From positions 1-9,201 of the forward strand of contig JAFAAX010000118.1 in NCBI GenBank assembly GCA_023426345.1: 9,201 bases of DNA, written 5' to 3'. Under the pieces are notes generated by a model. It did not search any database and was not told the origin of the DNA. It was given only the letters and a program-made list of their open reading frames with translations. Within the stretch, counting starts at the first letter, position 1. Every line of letters starts with the position of its first letter. This DNA is from Actinomycetes bacterium. GTDB lineage: Bacteria > Actinomycetota > Actinomycetes > Actinomycetales > Actinomycetaceae. A program made the position numbers and the translations under genes. Positions 1 through 6,437 of this stretch are shown here, piece after piece.

Positions 1-240
1 AGGTGACCGGGCGTGGTGGGGCCTGGGCGGGCAACCGGGGTCGAGTTCGGGACTTGTGGCCGGCGATTGCCGTTTGGCCGCGTCCATACCGCGTCTGTGT
101 GTGCCATAGGTGCCGGTCTCGACGGCGAGGGACGGCCGAGCTTTCACGGCGTGGCCGTGTTCGCGCAGGTCACAGGCTCGGTGTTGGCGGCGCCCTGGTC
201 GGCTTGTCTTCGAGACCGGTATGTGTGGCGGGTGTGTGCT

Positions 241-288
241 CGAGTTCGGTATGTGTGGCAGACCTCGCTGCCACAGGTGCCGAACTCG
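241..288. repeat. Long hairpin made of two motif copies (stem 20, loop 8)
   Basis: Bases 241-260 pair with 269-288 around the 8-nt loop gacctcgc. Of 20 positions, 17 are Watson-Crick pairs, two are G-T type wobbles (on the plus strand) and one is a mismatch. It is formed by a forward and a reverse copy of the 19-bp motif. No T-run follows on either strand, so it is not a classical intrinsic terminator. Confidence 0.7.
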
Positions 289-377
289 ATGTGCGGTCGG
301 ACTCTGTGATGACGTGAGTGCCGACGTTTGCGCTGGTGGGAGGCTTGGTGATGGGGGTGGGGTGGAGGAGGCGTTGC

Positions 378-425
378 CGAGTTCGGTATCTGTGGCGCAG
401 AGGTCCGCCACGGGTACCGATCTCG
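378..425. repeat. Second hairpin of paired motif copies (stem 19, loop 10)
   Basis: Bases 378-396 pair with 407-425 around the 10-nt loop gcagaggtcc. Sixteen of 19 positions are Watson-Crick, two are wobbles and one is a T-T mismatch. The geometry nearly repeats that of the hairpin at 241-288 (29-bp offset between the arms in both), although loop sequence and several stem positions differ. Confidence 0.7.
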
Positions 426-560
426 ACGGTTTCGAGCGCCGTGGGTGCCACACGTACCGATCTCGAGAGCCTTTGGTGCCACGCGTCCCAGTCTCGGCGG
501 CGAGACGGGCGAAGCCGTCGAGTCGACGCACCGACCTCGACGGATCTCGCTCCTCCACGT

Positions 561-630
561 GGGCGAACCTCACCGTCCCCGTTTAGGCGAACCTCGCCGT
601 CCCGGATGGGCGAACCTCGCGGGGGAGGAC
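561..630 (-). repeat. Three tandem 23-24-bp units (GAGGTTCGCCCA family) 3' of purH
   Basis: On the plus strand gggcgaacct starts at 561 and 608, with the variant aggcgaacct at 585, giving periods of 24 and 23 bp. Read in the direction of purH transcription, the unit is GAGGTTCGCCCA followed by about 11 bases containing GGGACGG. The copy nearest purH (602-623) is identical over 22 bp to 8931-8952 beside pcrA. The similarity continues for a total of about 40 bp toward a TGACCCC sequence at 634-640. The units would lie in the 3' untranslated region of purH. Confidence 0.75.
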
Positions 631-666
631 GGCGGGGTCAGAAGCGCAGACAGAGAGAAGAACGGG

Positions 667-2697
667 TCAGTGCGCGAAGTGGCGCGTGTGCGTGAGGTAC
701 ATCGTGAGGCCGGCCGCCTGCGCGGCGGCGATGGACTCGTCGTCGCGGATGGATCCGCCCGGCTGGACGACGGCCGTCACACCGGCGTCGATGAGGACCT
801 GCAGGCCGTCGGCGAAGGGGAAGAAGGCGTCCGAGGCGGCCACGGAGCCGACCGCGCGCCGCTCCGGCTCCGCGGCATCGCCGGCCCCCAGGACCTCATC
901 GGCGCGCGCCCCGCCCGCCGAGTCGACCTCTGCGCTCGCCGCCGCGTCCCCCGTCGCGCGACCGCCCAGGGTGTTCGCCCGCTCGACGGCCAGCCGGCAC
1001 GAGTCGACGCGGTTGACCTGCCCCATGCCGACGCCCACCGAGGCCCCGCCCTTGACCAGCAGGATCGCGTTGGACCGCACGGCTCGGACCGTCCGCCACG
1101 CGAAGGCGAGATCGGCCAGCGTCGCCGCGGAGGCGGCTTCCCCGGACACCAGCTCCCAGGCAGCGGGATCATCGCCGGGCGCGTCCAGCGCGTCGCGGTC
1201 CTGAACCAGCAGGCCGCCCGTGATCTGGCGGAAGTCCGAGCCCGTGCGCGCGGGCGGCGTCACCTGCAGGACGCGGAGGTTCTTCTTCGCGGAGAGGACC
1301 TCGACGGCGCCGTCCTCGTAGGCGGGCGCCAGGACGACCTCGGTGAAGATGGGCGCGATCTGGCGGGCCAGGGCCACCGTGACCGGGCGGTTGACGGCGA
1401 TGACGCCGCCGAACGCGGAGACCGGGTCGCAGGCGTGGGCCAGGAGGTGCGCCTCTTCGACGGTGTCCGCGACGGCGATGCCGCACGGGTTCGCATGCTT
1501 GATGATGGCGACGCACGGCCGATCGTGGTCGTAGGCGGCCCGGATCGCGGCATCGCCGTCCGTGTAGTTGTTGTAGCTCATCGCCTTGCCGTGCAGCTGT
1601 CGGGCGTTCGCCAGGCCCGGGGCGGGTGCCGGGTGGCGCTCCGCGTCCGTCGCACCGTCCGCGCTGATCATCGACGAGGGCGATCCCTCGGCTGAGACAG
1701 CCCCGCCTGTTTCCTGTGTCCCCGCTGCGAGCACCCCCCCGGAGACGTGCCCGGCCTCGACCGCGTCCAGGTCGATCGACCGGTACACGGCGGCCCGCTG
1801 GTGCGGGTTCTCCCCGTAGCGCAGGGACTCCACCCGCTGGTAGCTGCCGACGACGAGCGCGGGCGCGTCGTCGGCGCCCCACGCGTCCGTGCCGTCCAGG
1901 ACGCCCACCAGCCCCACGGCGGCGCCCGTCGCCTGGTCTCCCACTCGCGGAGGCTCCGCGCCGCCTCCGGCCCTCGCCGCCGCGAGCGCGGCGTCCATGG
2001 CGTCCGCCAGCCAATCCTCGTCTCCCTGCTGGCGCGCGAACCACGCCGCGACGGCCACGTCGTAGGCGGCAGTGTGGGAGAACGCGGCGGCCGCGAGCGC
2101 GCGGCGCTGCGCCAGCGTGAACCCGCCCCCGCGCAGGGCGGCGACCACGGCGGCGTACTGCGCGGGCGAGGTCGCCACAGCCACCGACGGATGGTTCTTC
2201 GCGGCCGCGCGCACCATCGAGGGCCCGCCGATGTCGATCTGCTCGACGCACTGATCGAACCCCGCCCCTGAGGCCACCGTGTCCGCGAACGGATACAGGT
2301 TGCAGACGACCAGGTCGAAGGCCTCGATGCCGAGATCCTCCAGCTGCGCGCGATGGGAGGCCTTGCGCTGGTCTGCCAGGATGCCCGCGTGGATCCGGGG
2401 GTGCAGGGTCTTAACGCGCCCCTCGAGGCACTCCGGGAAGCCCGTCACCTCCTCGACCGGGGTGACGGCGACCCCGGCGGCGGCGATGGTCGCGGCCGTG
2501 GATCCGGTCGACACGATCTGGACGCCGGCGCCGGCGAGCGCCCGGGCCAGGTCCTCCAGCCCGGTCTTGTCCCATACCGACACCAGCGCCCGCCGGATCG
2601 GGCGGACGTCCACGGCGTCGAGGGTCTCCGGCGCGCCGGGCGCGCCCGGCGCGTGCACGGCGTGAGAGTTCTGCGCGGTGTGCGAATGATCGGTCAT
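667..2697 (-). CDS. purH: Bifunctional AICAR transformylase / IMP cyclohydrolase PurH
   Basis: This cytoplasmic enzyme does the last two steps of purine synthesis: formylation of AICAR by 10-formyl-tetrahydrofolate, then ring closure to IMP. The 676-residue product has the N-terminal MGS-like cyclohydrolase domain (about 33-210, with STGST at 63-67, GRVKTLHPRIHAG at 93-105 and DIGGPSMVRAAAKN at 155-168). The C-terminal transformylase domain carries KAMSYNNYTD at 371-380, the catalytic Lys-His of KHANPCG at 400-406, and SNAILLVKGGASVGVG at 542-557. It ends in the usual GGSIRDDE...THTRHF. It is about 150 residues longer than typical PurH because of low-complexity Ala/Gly-rich insertions near 242-280, 308-360 and 577-616, plus a short N-terminal tail. 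The ATG at 2697 is chosen for the AGGAGGA just upstream. An upstream in-frame ATG at 2814 would add 39 Pro/Gly/Arg-rich residues and is disfavoured. It is the last gene of the purN-purH pair. Confidence 0.96.
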   Translation of the reverse strand: MTDHSHTAQNSHAVHAPGAPGAPETLDAVDVRPIRRALVSVWDKTGLEDLARALAGAGVQIVSTGSTAATIAAAGVAVTPVEEVTGFPECLEGRVKTLHPRIHAGILADQRKASHRAQLEDLGIEAFDLVVCNLYPFADTVASGAGFDQCVEQIDIGGPSMVRAAAKNHPSVAVATSPAQYAAVVAALRGGGFTLAQRRALAAAAFSHTAAYDVAVAAWFARQQGDEDWLADAMDAALAAARAGGGAEPPRVGDQATGAAVGLVGVLDGTDAWGADDAPALVVGSYQRVESLRYGENPHQRAAVYRSIDLDAVEAGHVSGGVLAAGTQETGGAVSAEGSPSSMISADGATDAERHPAPAPGLANARQLHGKAMSYNNYTDGDAAIRAAYDHDRPCVAIIKHANPCGIAVADTVEEAHLLAHACDPVSAFGGVIAVNRPVTVALARQIAPIFTEVVLAPAYEDGAVEVLSAKKNLRVLQVTPPARTGSDFRQITGGLLVQDRDALDAPGDDPAAWELVSGEAASAATLADLAFAWRTVRAVRSNAILLVKGGASVGVGMGQVNRVDSCRLAVERANTLGGRATGDAAASAEVDSAGGARADEVLGAGDAAEPERRAVGSVAASDAFFPFADGLQVLIDAGVTAVVQPGGSIRDDESIAAAQAAGLTMYLTHTRHFAH

Positions 2698-2700
2698 CAG

Positions 2701-2707
2701 TCCTCCT
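2701..2707 (-). promoter_or_regulatory. Strong Shine-Dalgarno fixing the purH start
   Basis: AGGAGGA on the minus strand ends 3 nt before the ATG at 2697 (GGAGG core 4 nt away). It decides between this start and the longer frame that opens at 2814. Confidence 0.8.
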
Positions 2708-2818
2708 GCAAGGCGTACGGCGGCTTCCGTGCCCCAGCGCCCAGGCGGGCGACGCCTCATGGGAGATTCCCGGCCGCTCCCCGGTGGTGGCCCACCCTCG
2801 CCAGTCGCGACCATGCCC

Positions 2819-2824
2819 AGGCTA
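2819..2824 (-). promoter_or_regulatory. Possible -10 box for purH
   Basis: TAGCCT on the minus strand fits the actinobacterial TAnnnT pattern and lies in the 219-nt purN-purH gap. No good -35 is seen (ttccgc at a 17-nt spacing). Transcription would begin near 2812-2814 and give a leader of about 115 nt. That leader holds only short GC-rich stems, such as ggtgg/ccacc and cgccc/gggcg (2738-2751). The rest of the gap shows nothing I can name. Confidence 0.3.
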
Positions 2825-2916
2825 CCCGGACCGTGGCGCCCGCGGAACCCGGGTCCGCCGCTCGGGCGGGATCCGCCTCTCCACGCGGGCAGGTCCCATC
2901 CCCGGAACGGGCGGAC

Positions 2917-3585
2917 CTAGCTTTGCGCGCCACGCGCCGCCCCCACGGCGACTCGCCGCCCACGCACGGCCCAGCCCTCTCGGATCATCCGCCCCACCGT
3001 CTCCACCAGCTGGGCGCGTTCGGCCGACTTGATGCGGTCGAGCAGCGAGTCCGCGGTGTCGTCGTCCTCCACCGGCACGGCGACCTGCGCGACGATCGCG
3101 CCGGTGTCCGTGCCGGCGTCCACCAGGAACACCGTCGCCCCCGTCACCTTGACGCCGGCCGCCAGAGCGTCGGCGGGGGCGTGGATGCCGGGGAAGGCGG
3201 GCAGCAGGGCGTTGTGCGTGTTGATCGTGCGGCCGCCGAACCGGTGGAGGAACACGGGCCCCACAAGCTTGAGGAATCCCGCGCAGACGACCAGGTCCGG
3301 CTCCGCGGCCGCCACGCGCTCGGCCAGGCGCACGTCCCAGGCGGCCCGCACCGCTCCCCGCCGCTCGGGATCGGGCTCGCGGGGCAGTTCCTCGACGAAC
3401 GTCGGGATCCCTCGTCCGGCCGCCCAGTCCAGGCCCGCGCACGCGCGATCGGCCCCGACGGCGACCACCTGCGCGCCGTAGGCGGGATCCGCGCAGGCCT
3501 CGGCCAGAGCGCGCATGTTCGAGCCCTCGCCCGACACCAGCACGGCCAGCCGCGCGCTCCGAGCTCCCTCATCGCTCATGGTCAT
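2917..3585 (-). CDS. purN: Phosphoribosylglycinamide formyltransferase PurN
   Basis: PurN transfers a formyl group from 10-formyl-tetrahydrofolate to GAR, the third step of purine synthesis, in the cytoplasm. The 222-residue product is close to the usual 190-220. It opens with the phosphate-binding SGEGSNMRAL (18-27), has VCAGFLKLVGP (100-110), and carries the catalytic triad of the family: Asn122 and His124 in INTHNALLPAFPG and Asp160 in VDAGTDTGAI. These correspond to N106, H108 and D144 of the E. coli enzyme. The ATG at 3585 is chosen because AGGAG (3595-3591) sits 5 nt upstream; a second ATG at 3579 would leave 11 nt. The start overlaps the stop of the upstream membrane-protein gene as ATGA, which implies translational coupling. 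purH follows after 219 nt. Confidence 0.95.
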   Translation of the reverse strand: MTMSDEGARSARLAVLVSGEGSNMRALAEACADPAYGAQVVAVGADRACAGLDWAAGRGIPTFVEELPREPDPERRGAVRAAWDVRLAERVAAAEPDLVVCAGFLKLVGPVFLHRFGGRTINTHNALLPAFPGIHAPADALAAGVKVTGATVFLVDAGTDTGAIVAQVAVPVEDDDTADSLLDRIKSAERAQLVETVGRMIREGWAVRGRRVAVGAARGAQS

Positions 3586-5240
3586 GGGGTCTCCTGAGAG
3601 TCGGCGCCCTTCGGCGCGGGGTGGGTGTCGCGGTCGTGGGACGCTCCGTCGTCGCCGGTGAACCGTGCGAGGGCGTCCCCGCCGGCCTCGTCGTGCGACG
3701 GCCGTGCGGAGGTCTCGGCCGCGGGCACGACCGGCCCCGTGCGGGCGTGGTCAGCGCCACCGGAGGAATCGGCGGCCGCAGCACCAGCACCAGCACCAGC
3801 ACCAGCCCCAGCACCAGCCCCAGCACCAGCACCAGCAGAGCGTCTCCCCAGATCCGACGTCCGCGCGCGCACCGACCCGATCAGGCGCCCGACCGCCCGG
3901 CGGGCCCCCGCGACGACGGCCGGGTGGGCGGCCAGCGCGACCAGCTGCGCGGTGACCACGACCTCGACGAGGACCATCAGGGTGGCCGGACCGACGCGCG
4001 GACCCAGGACCGCCATGCGGTCGACGCCCAGGTGGAGGACCGACAGCCAGAACCAGGCGGCCACCGCCGCCGTGACCACCGCCAGGCAGGTGAGGCCGGC
4101 CGCGACCTGGCCCGCGGGCCGCTCCGCGCGATGACGCAGACGCACCCACACGCCCAGCGCGGCCCCGGTGGCGACCAGGAGCGCGACGACCCATCGACCG
4201 GGCGCCGTCTGCGGGACGGCTCCCAGCAGCGGCAGGGCGGGGATCGGGGCGACCGGCGCCAGGGCGGGCGTGTGGAGGGCGTCGGCGCCCACCAGGAAGC
4301 CGGGGCCGGCCAGCCATGACAGCGCCCAGGCCATGCCGGTGGGGGCGACGAGCACCTGGGCGATCACCAGGACGACGGAGTCGGTCGTCGAGGCCAGCAG
4401 GATCTCCTGGATGCCCACCATCCGGGCGCGGGAGACCCACAGCGAGGCGGCGAAGGCCGCCAGCGCCACACCGACCACGGCGGTCAGCATGCCGCGGGCC
4501 TGGATGAGGCCGTCGGCCAGCCAGGGCGCGCGCGCCCCCCAAGCGCCGCGCCAGTCGGTCTGCGCGGCCACCGCCCACAGGCAGGCGGCCAGGGGCACCA
4601 GGACGGCGCCCGGCAGCGCCCGGAACCACGCGACGTGGTCAGCCGTGGACGCGACCAGGACGGCCGAGGTGAGAGCGAACGTCGGCACCGCCATCCACTG
4701 GGCGGCGGCGGGGAAGCGGCGACCGGGCAGCAGCAGGGCGCGCAGCATGCCGACGACGGCCAGCGTCATCAGCGTGGGGACGGCCCGGTAGGCCACGCCA
4801 TCGACGATGATCGGGCTGCCGAGCACCGCCGCCCAGGCGTCGCCGCCGACGCCCATCGCGTCCGACCATGAGGCCTTCCCGAGCCACGCGTTGCCCGAGA
4901 CGCCCAGGTAGCCGACCAGGGCCAGCAGCATCATGAGCCCCCACCCGATGAGGGCCGCCTCGATGCCGGAGAGCCCCGATCGCGCCCAGCCGTCGGGCAG
5001 GGCGATGCGGATGGTGCGCCGAGGCGCGGGCGCCGCCCCGGACGCGGTCTCCGTCCTGGACGAGGGCGCCCGACGGCTCGACGCGGCCGGGCGCGCGGAG
5101 GCCTCCGCCGGCGGACGGGGGGCCGCCGATGGGCGGGGCGGTCGATCGGTCGGCGTGCGCGTCGCCGGCCGGGCCGCGGAGGCGCGCGGGCGCGGAGGGC
5201 GTGAGGAGGAATCGGTCATATCGAGTCCATCGTCGCGCAT
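3582..5240 (-). CDS. DUF6350 / PerM-like polytopic membrane protein
   Basis: The product (552 residues) has a basic, Pro/Ala/Arg-rich cytoplasmic-looking N-terminus (1-85). About nine or ten hydrophobic segments follow, near 94-114, 153-171, 181-199, 209-227, 248-270, 283-305, 325-345, 349-366, 380-402 and 418-438. The tail from about 445 is hydrophilic. The signature WLAGPGFLVGAD (309-320) followed by PIPALPLLGAVP (332-343) is typical of DUF6350. Position between sucD and purN matches M. tuberculosis Rv0955 (PerM), a protein linked to cell division and persistence, so a divisome-related role is inferred from family and synteny. The ATG at 5240 is chosen because GGAG lies 8 nt upstream. The ATG at 5219 (545 aa) has only a weak site, and the frame stays open to 5405. 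The tail contains an Ala-Gly repeat of nine dipeptides. Its stop overlaps the purN start. Confidence 0.8.
   Translation of the reverse strand: MRDDGLDMTDSSSRPPRPRASAARPATRTPTDRPPRPSAAPRPPAEASARPAASSRRAPSSRTETASGAAPAPRRTIRIALPDGWARSGLSGIEAALIGWGLMMLLALVGYLGVSGNAWLGKASWSDAMGVGGDAWAAVLGSPIIVDGVAYRAVPTLMTLAVVGMLRALLLPGRRFPAAAQWMAVPTFALTSAVLVASTADHVAWFRALPGAVLVPLAACLWAVAAQTDWRGAWGARAPWLADGLIQARGMLTAVVGVALAAFAASLWVSRARMVGIQEILLASTTDSVVLVIAQVLVAPTGMAWALSWLAGPGFLVGADALHTPALAPVAPIPALPLLGAVPQTAPGRWVVALLVATGAALGVWVRLRHRAERPAGQVAAGLTCLAVVTAAVAAWFWLSVLHLGVDRMAVLGPRVGPATLMVLVEVVVTAQLVALAAHPAVVAGARRAVGRLIGSVRARTSDLGRRSAGAGAGAGAGAGAGAGAGAAAADSSGGADHARTGPVVPAAETSARPSHDEAGGDALARFTGDDGASHDRDTHPAPKGADSQETP
3784..3837. 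repeat. Hexanucleotide microsatellite (CCAGCM)9 inside the DUF6350 gene
   Basis: Nine consecutive 6-bp units, seven ccagca and two ccagcc, span 54 bp. On the coding strand they encode a run of alternating Ala and Gly at about residues 469-486, in the hydrophilic C-terminal tail. Because the unit is six bases, gain or loss of units changes tail length without breaking the frame or the purN overlap. Confidence 0.9.
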
Positions 5241-5347
5241 CCGACGCGCTCCGTCCTCCCCGCAGCGCCGAGGGAGGCCCATGTGGGACGGCAACGGGCG
5301 ACGAACACGTCGTCGGCGAGCCCTGCAGGCGACCACCGCATGGCGGC

Positions 5348-5375
5348 AGGCTATCAGCCTGAGTTTCAGTGTCCG
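5348..5375 (-). promoter_or_regulatory. Candidate promoter for DUF6350-purN
   Basis: On the minus strand CGGACA (5375-5370, four of six matches to TTGACA) is followed after 16 nt by TAGCCT (5353-5348). This would start transcription near 5341 and give a leader of about 100 nt. The -10 is part of the small palindrome AGGCT-GAT-AGCCT. One arm of the inverted repeat at 5358-5371 sits between the two boxes. The call rests on short matches only. Confidence 0.35.
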
Positions 5376-5416
5376 TTTCGGCCTGATTCGTGCGCGAGAG
5401 CCCACTGAAGCTCAGG
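5358..5416. repeat. Inverted repeat pair, 14-bp arms, in the sucD-DUF6350 gap
   Basis: cctgagtttcagtg (5358-5371) and cactgaagctcagg (5403-5416) are inverted copies that differ at one base. Each arm is also a small palindrome of the form CTGA-N3-TCAG, and their centres are 46 bp apart. The pair could bind a dimeric regulator at two sites, or fold as a stem with a 31-nt loop. There is no T-tract, so a terminator role for sucCD is not favoured. Confidence 0.55.
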
Positions 5417-5452
5417 GTGAGAGCCAGGGCCGCAAGATCCCGGGGCGAGAAG

Positions 5453-6382
5453 TCAGGCGCGGGCCTCCAGCAGGATCTCCCGGGCGAGGCGCGCGGTCTC
5501 CGACGGTGTGCGGCCCACGCGGACGCCGGCGGCCTCCAGGGCCTCGGCCTTCGCGACGGCCGTGCCGGAGGACCCGGAGACGATGGCGCCGGCGTGGCCC
5601 ATGGTCTTGCCCTCGGGCGCGGTGAATCCGGCGATGTACGCGACGACGGGCGTCTCCATGTGCTCCTGGATCCAGCCGGCGGCGCGTTCCTCGGCGTCGC
5701 CGCCGATCTCGCCGATCATGACCACCAGCTCCGTGTCGGGATCCGCCTCGAAGGCCTCCAACGCGTCGATGTGCGTCGTGCCCACCACCGGGTCACCGCC
5801 GATGCCCAGCGCCGTGGAGAAGCCGAGGTCGCGCAGCTCGAACATCATCTGGTACGTGAGCGTCCCCGACTTCGACACCAGCCCGATCGGACCCGAGCCC
5901 GTGATGTCCGCGGGTGTGATGCCGACGTTGGAGGCACCCGGGGTGATGATGCCGGGGCAGTTCGGGCCGATGAGGCGCGTGCCGCGCTCCAGGGCGCGGG
6001 TGACGAACAGCGTCGAGTCGGCGACGGGGATGCCCTCGGTGATGACGACCACCGTCTCGATGCCGGCCTCGATCGCCTCCAGGACGGCATTCTTCGCGAA
6101 GGCCGGCGGGACGAAGACGACGGACACGTTCGCACCGGTGGCCGCGCGGGCCTCGGCGACGGCGCCGAAGACCGGGATCTCGACCGGGCCGTCCGTCACC
6201 CGGGCGGCGCCCGGCCCGTAGCCGACCACGTCGAAGGTGACGGCGGTGCCCGCCTTGCGCGGGTTGACGCCGCCGACGATCGCTGTGCCGGCGGCGAGCA
6301 TGCGCGTGGTGTGCCGGCGGCCCTCGGCCCCGGTCATTCCCTGGACGAGGACGCGGGAGTGGGCGTCGAGGAAGATGGACAT
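5453..6382 (-). CDS. sucD: Succinyl-CoA synthetase alpha subunit SucD
   Basis: SucD carries the CoA-binding and phosphohistidine part of succinyl-CoA synthetase. The enzyme interconverts succinyl-CoA and succinate with formation of ATP or GTP in the TCA cycle. The 309-residue product begins with the CoA-binding Rossmann domain (VQGMTGAEGRRHT at 13-25, IVGGVNPRKAGT at 35-46). GPNCPGIITP is at 139-148 and SKSGTLTYQ at 170-178. The phosphorylated His263 lies in MGHAGAIVSG (261-270). It is slightly longer than the E. coli protein, mainly because of an extra stretch around 47-66. The ATG at 6382 follows AGGAG by 11 nt, a rather long spacing. It lies 55 nt downstream of sucC in the same operon, and its partner there makes the beta subunit. 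Confidence 0.96.
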   Translation of the reverse strand: MSIFLDAHSRVLVQGMTGAEGRRHTTRMLAAGTAIVGGVNPRKAGTAVTFDVVGYGPGAARVTDGPVEIPVFGAVAEARAATGANVSVVFVPPAFAKNAVLEAIEAGIETVVVITEGIPVADSTLFVTRALERGTRLIGPNCPGIITPGASNVGITPADITGSGPIGLVSKSGTLTYQMMFELRDLGFSTALGIGGDPVVGTTHIDALEAFEADPDTELVVMIGEIGGDAEERAAGWIQEHMETPVVAYIAGFTAPEGKTMGHAGAIVSGSSGTAVAKAEALEAAGVRVGRTPSETARLAREILLEARA

Positions 6383-6398
6383 CGCTGGGTGCTCTCCT

Positions 6399-6426
6399 GT
6401 CTGGAATCCGTCTGTGATCCGTCTGG
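6399..6426 (-). repeat. Three 11-bp-spaced CAGAC repeats before sucD
   Basis: In the 55-nt sucC-sucD spacer the plus-strand word gtctg occurs at 6399, 6410 and 6421, exactly 11 bp apart. Two of the copies extend to an identical nonamer, atccgtctg (6406-6414 and 6417-6425). Read along the transcript they are CAGACGGAT, CAGACGGAT and CAGACAGGAG, so the third repeat runs into the sucD ribosome-binding site. No function is known to me. Confidence 0.6.
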
Positions 6427-6437
6427 ACTGCGAACGG

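Larger units (their letters stand above)
42..496. repeat. Array of nine degenerate 19-bp motifs in both orientations
   Basis: A 19-bp word, consensus CGAG-WYY-GG-N-A-Y-NYR-TGGC, occurs at 42-60, 211-229, 241-259 and 378-396 on the plus strand. It occurs at 103-121, 270-288, 407-425, 447-465 and 478-496 on the minus strand. CGAG, GG, A and TGGC are identical in all nine copies, and the variable positions mostly differ by transitions. Start-to-start spacing is often 29-31 bp (211/241/270, 378/407, 447/478). A tenth, weaker copy may lie at about 525-539. Reverse copies tend to be followed by a short CGACGG or CGGCG extension. The family is not one I recognise; it resembles REP/BIME-type extragenic palindromes in its layout. 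Confidence 0.75.
1..666. other. Gene-free repeat-rich region downstream of purH
   Basis: No reading frame in these 666 bases looks like a real protein. The open frames on both strands are short and overlap one another. They are rich in Arg, Cys and Trp, and their recurring peptide words (such as EFGTCG and RYVWR) are simply translations of the DNA repeats described below. The stretch is GT-rich and looks different from the flanking coding DNA. It lies 3' of purH. The left edge could still hold the end of a gene that begins outside the window; nothing here supports or excludes that. Confidence 0.7.

Noticed and set aside
42..496. CRISPR array
   Set aside because: Repeats are 19 bp, degenerate, occur in both orientations and have irregular gaps of about 10 to over 100 bp; no cas gene is near.
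110..586. A 158-residue plus-strand protein, with similar overlapping frames on both strands of 1-600
   Set aside because: Composition is Arg/Cys-rich, no domain is seen, frames overlap on both strands, and the apparent peptide repeats follow from the DNA repeats.
445..1695. Long plus-strand frame opposite purH
   Set aside because: It is antisense to a clear purH gene, rich in Arg, Gly and Asp, and has no recognisable motif.
2698..2814. N-terminal extension of PurH from an ATG at 2814, possibly leaderless behind TAGCCT
   Set aside because: The extra 39 residues are Pro/Gly/Arg-rich and unlike PurH, and a strong AGGAGGA marks the start at 2697.
2840..2860. Terminator between purN and purH at the gcggaacccgggtccgc palindrome
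   Set aside because: The palindrome has almost no loop, one internal mismatch and no T-tract, so termination cannot be supported.
5241..5405. Longer DUF6350 protein starting at 5405
   Set aside because: The extra residues are Arg-rich with no support, and this stretch holds the candidate promoter and inverted repeat; the ATG at 5240 has a well-placed GGAG.
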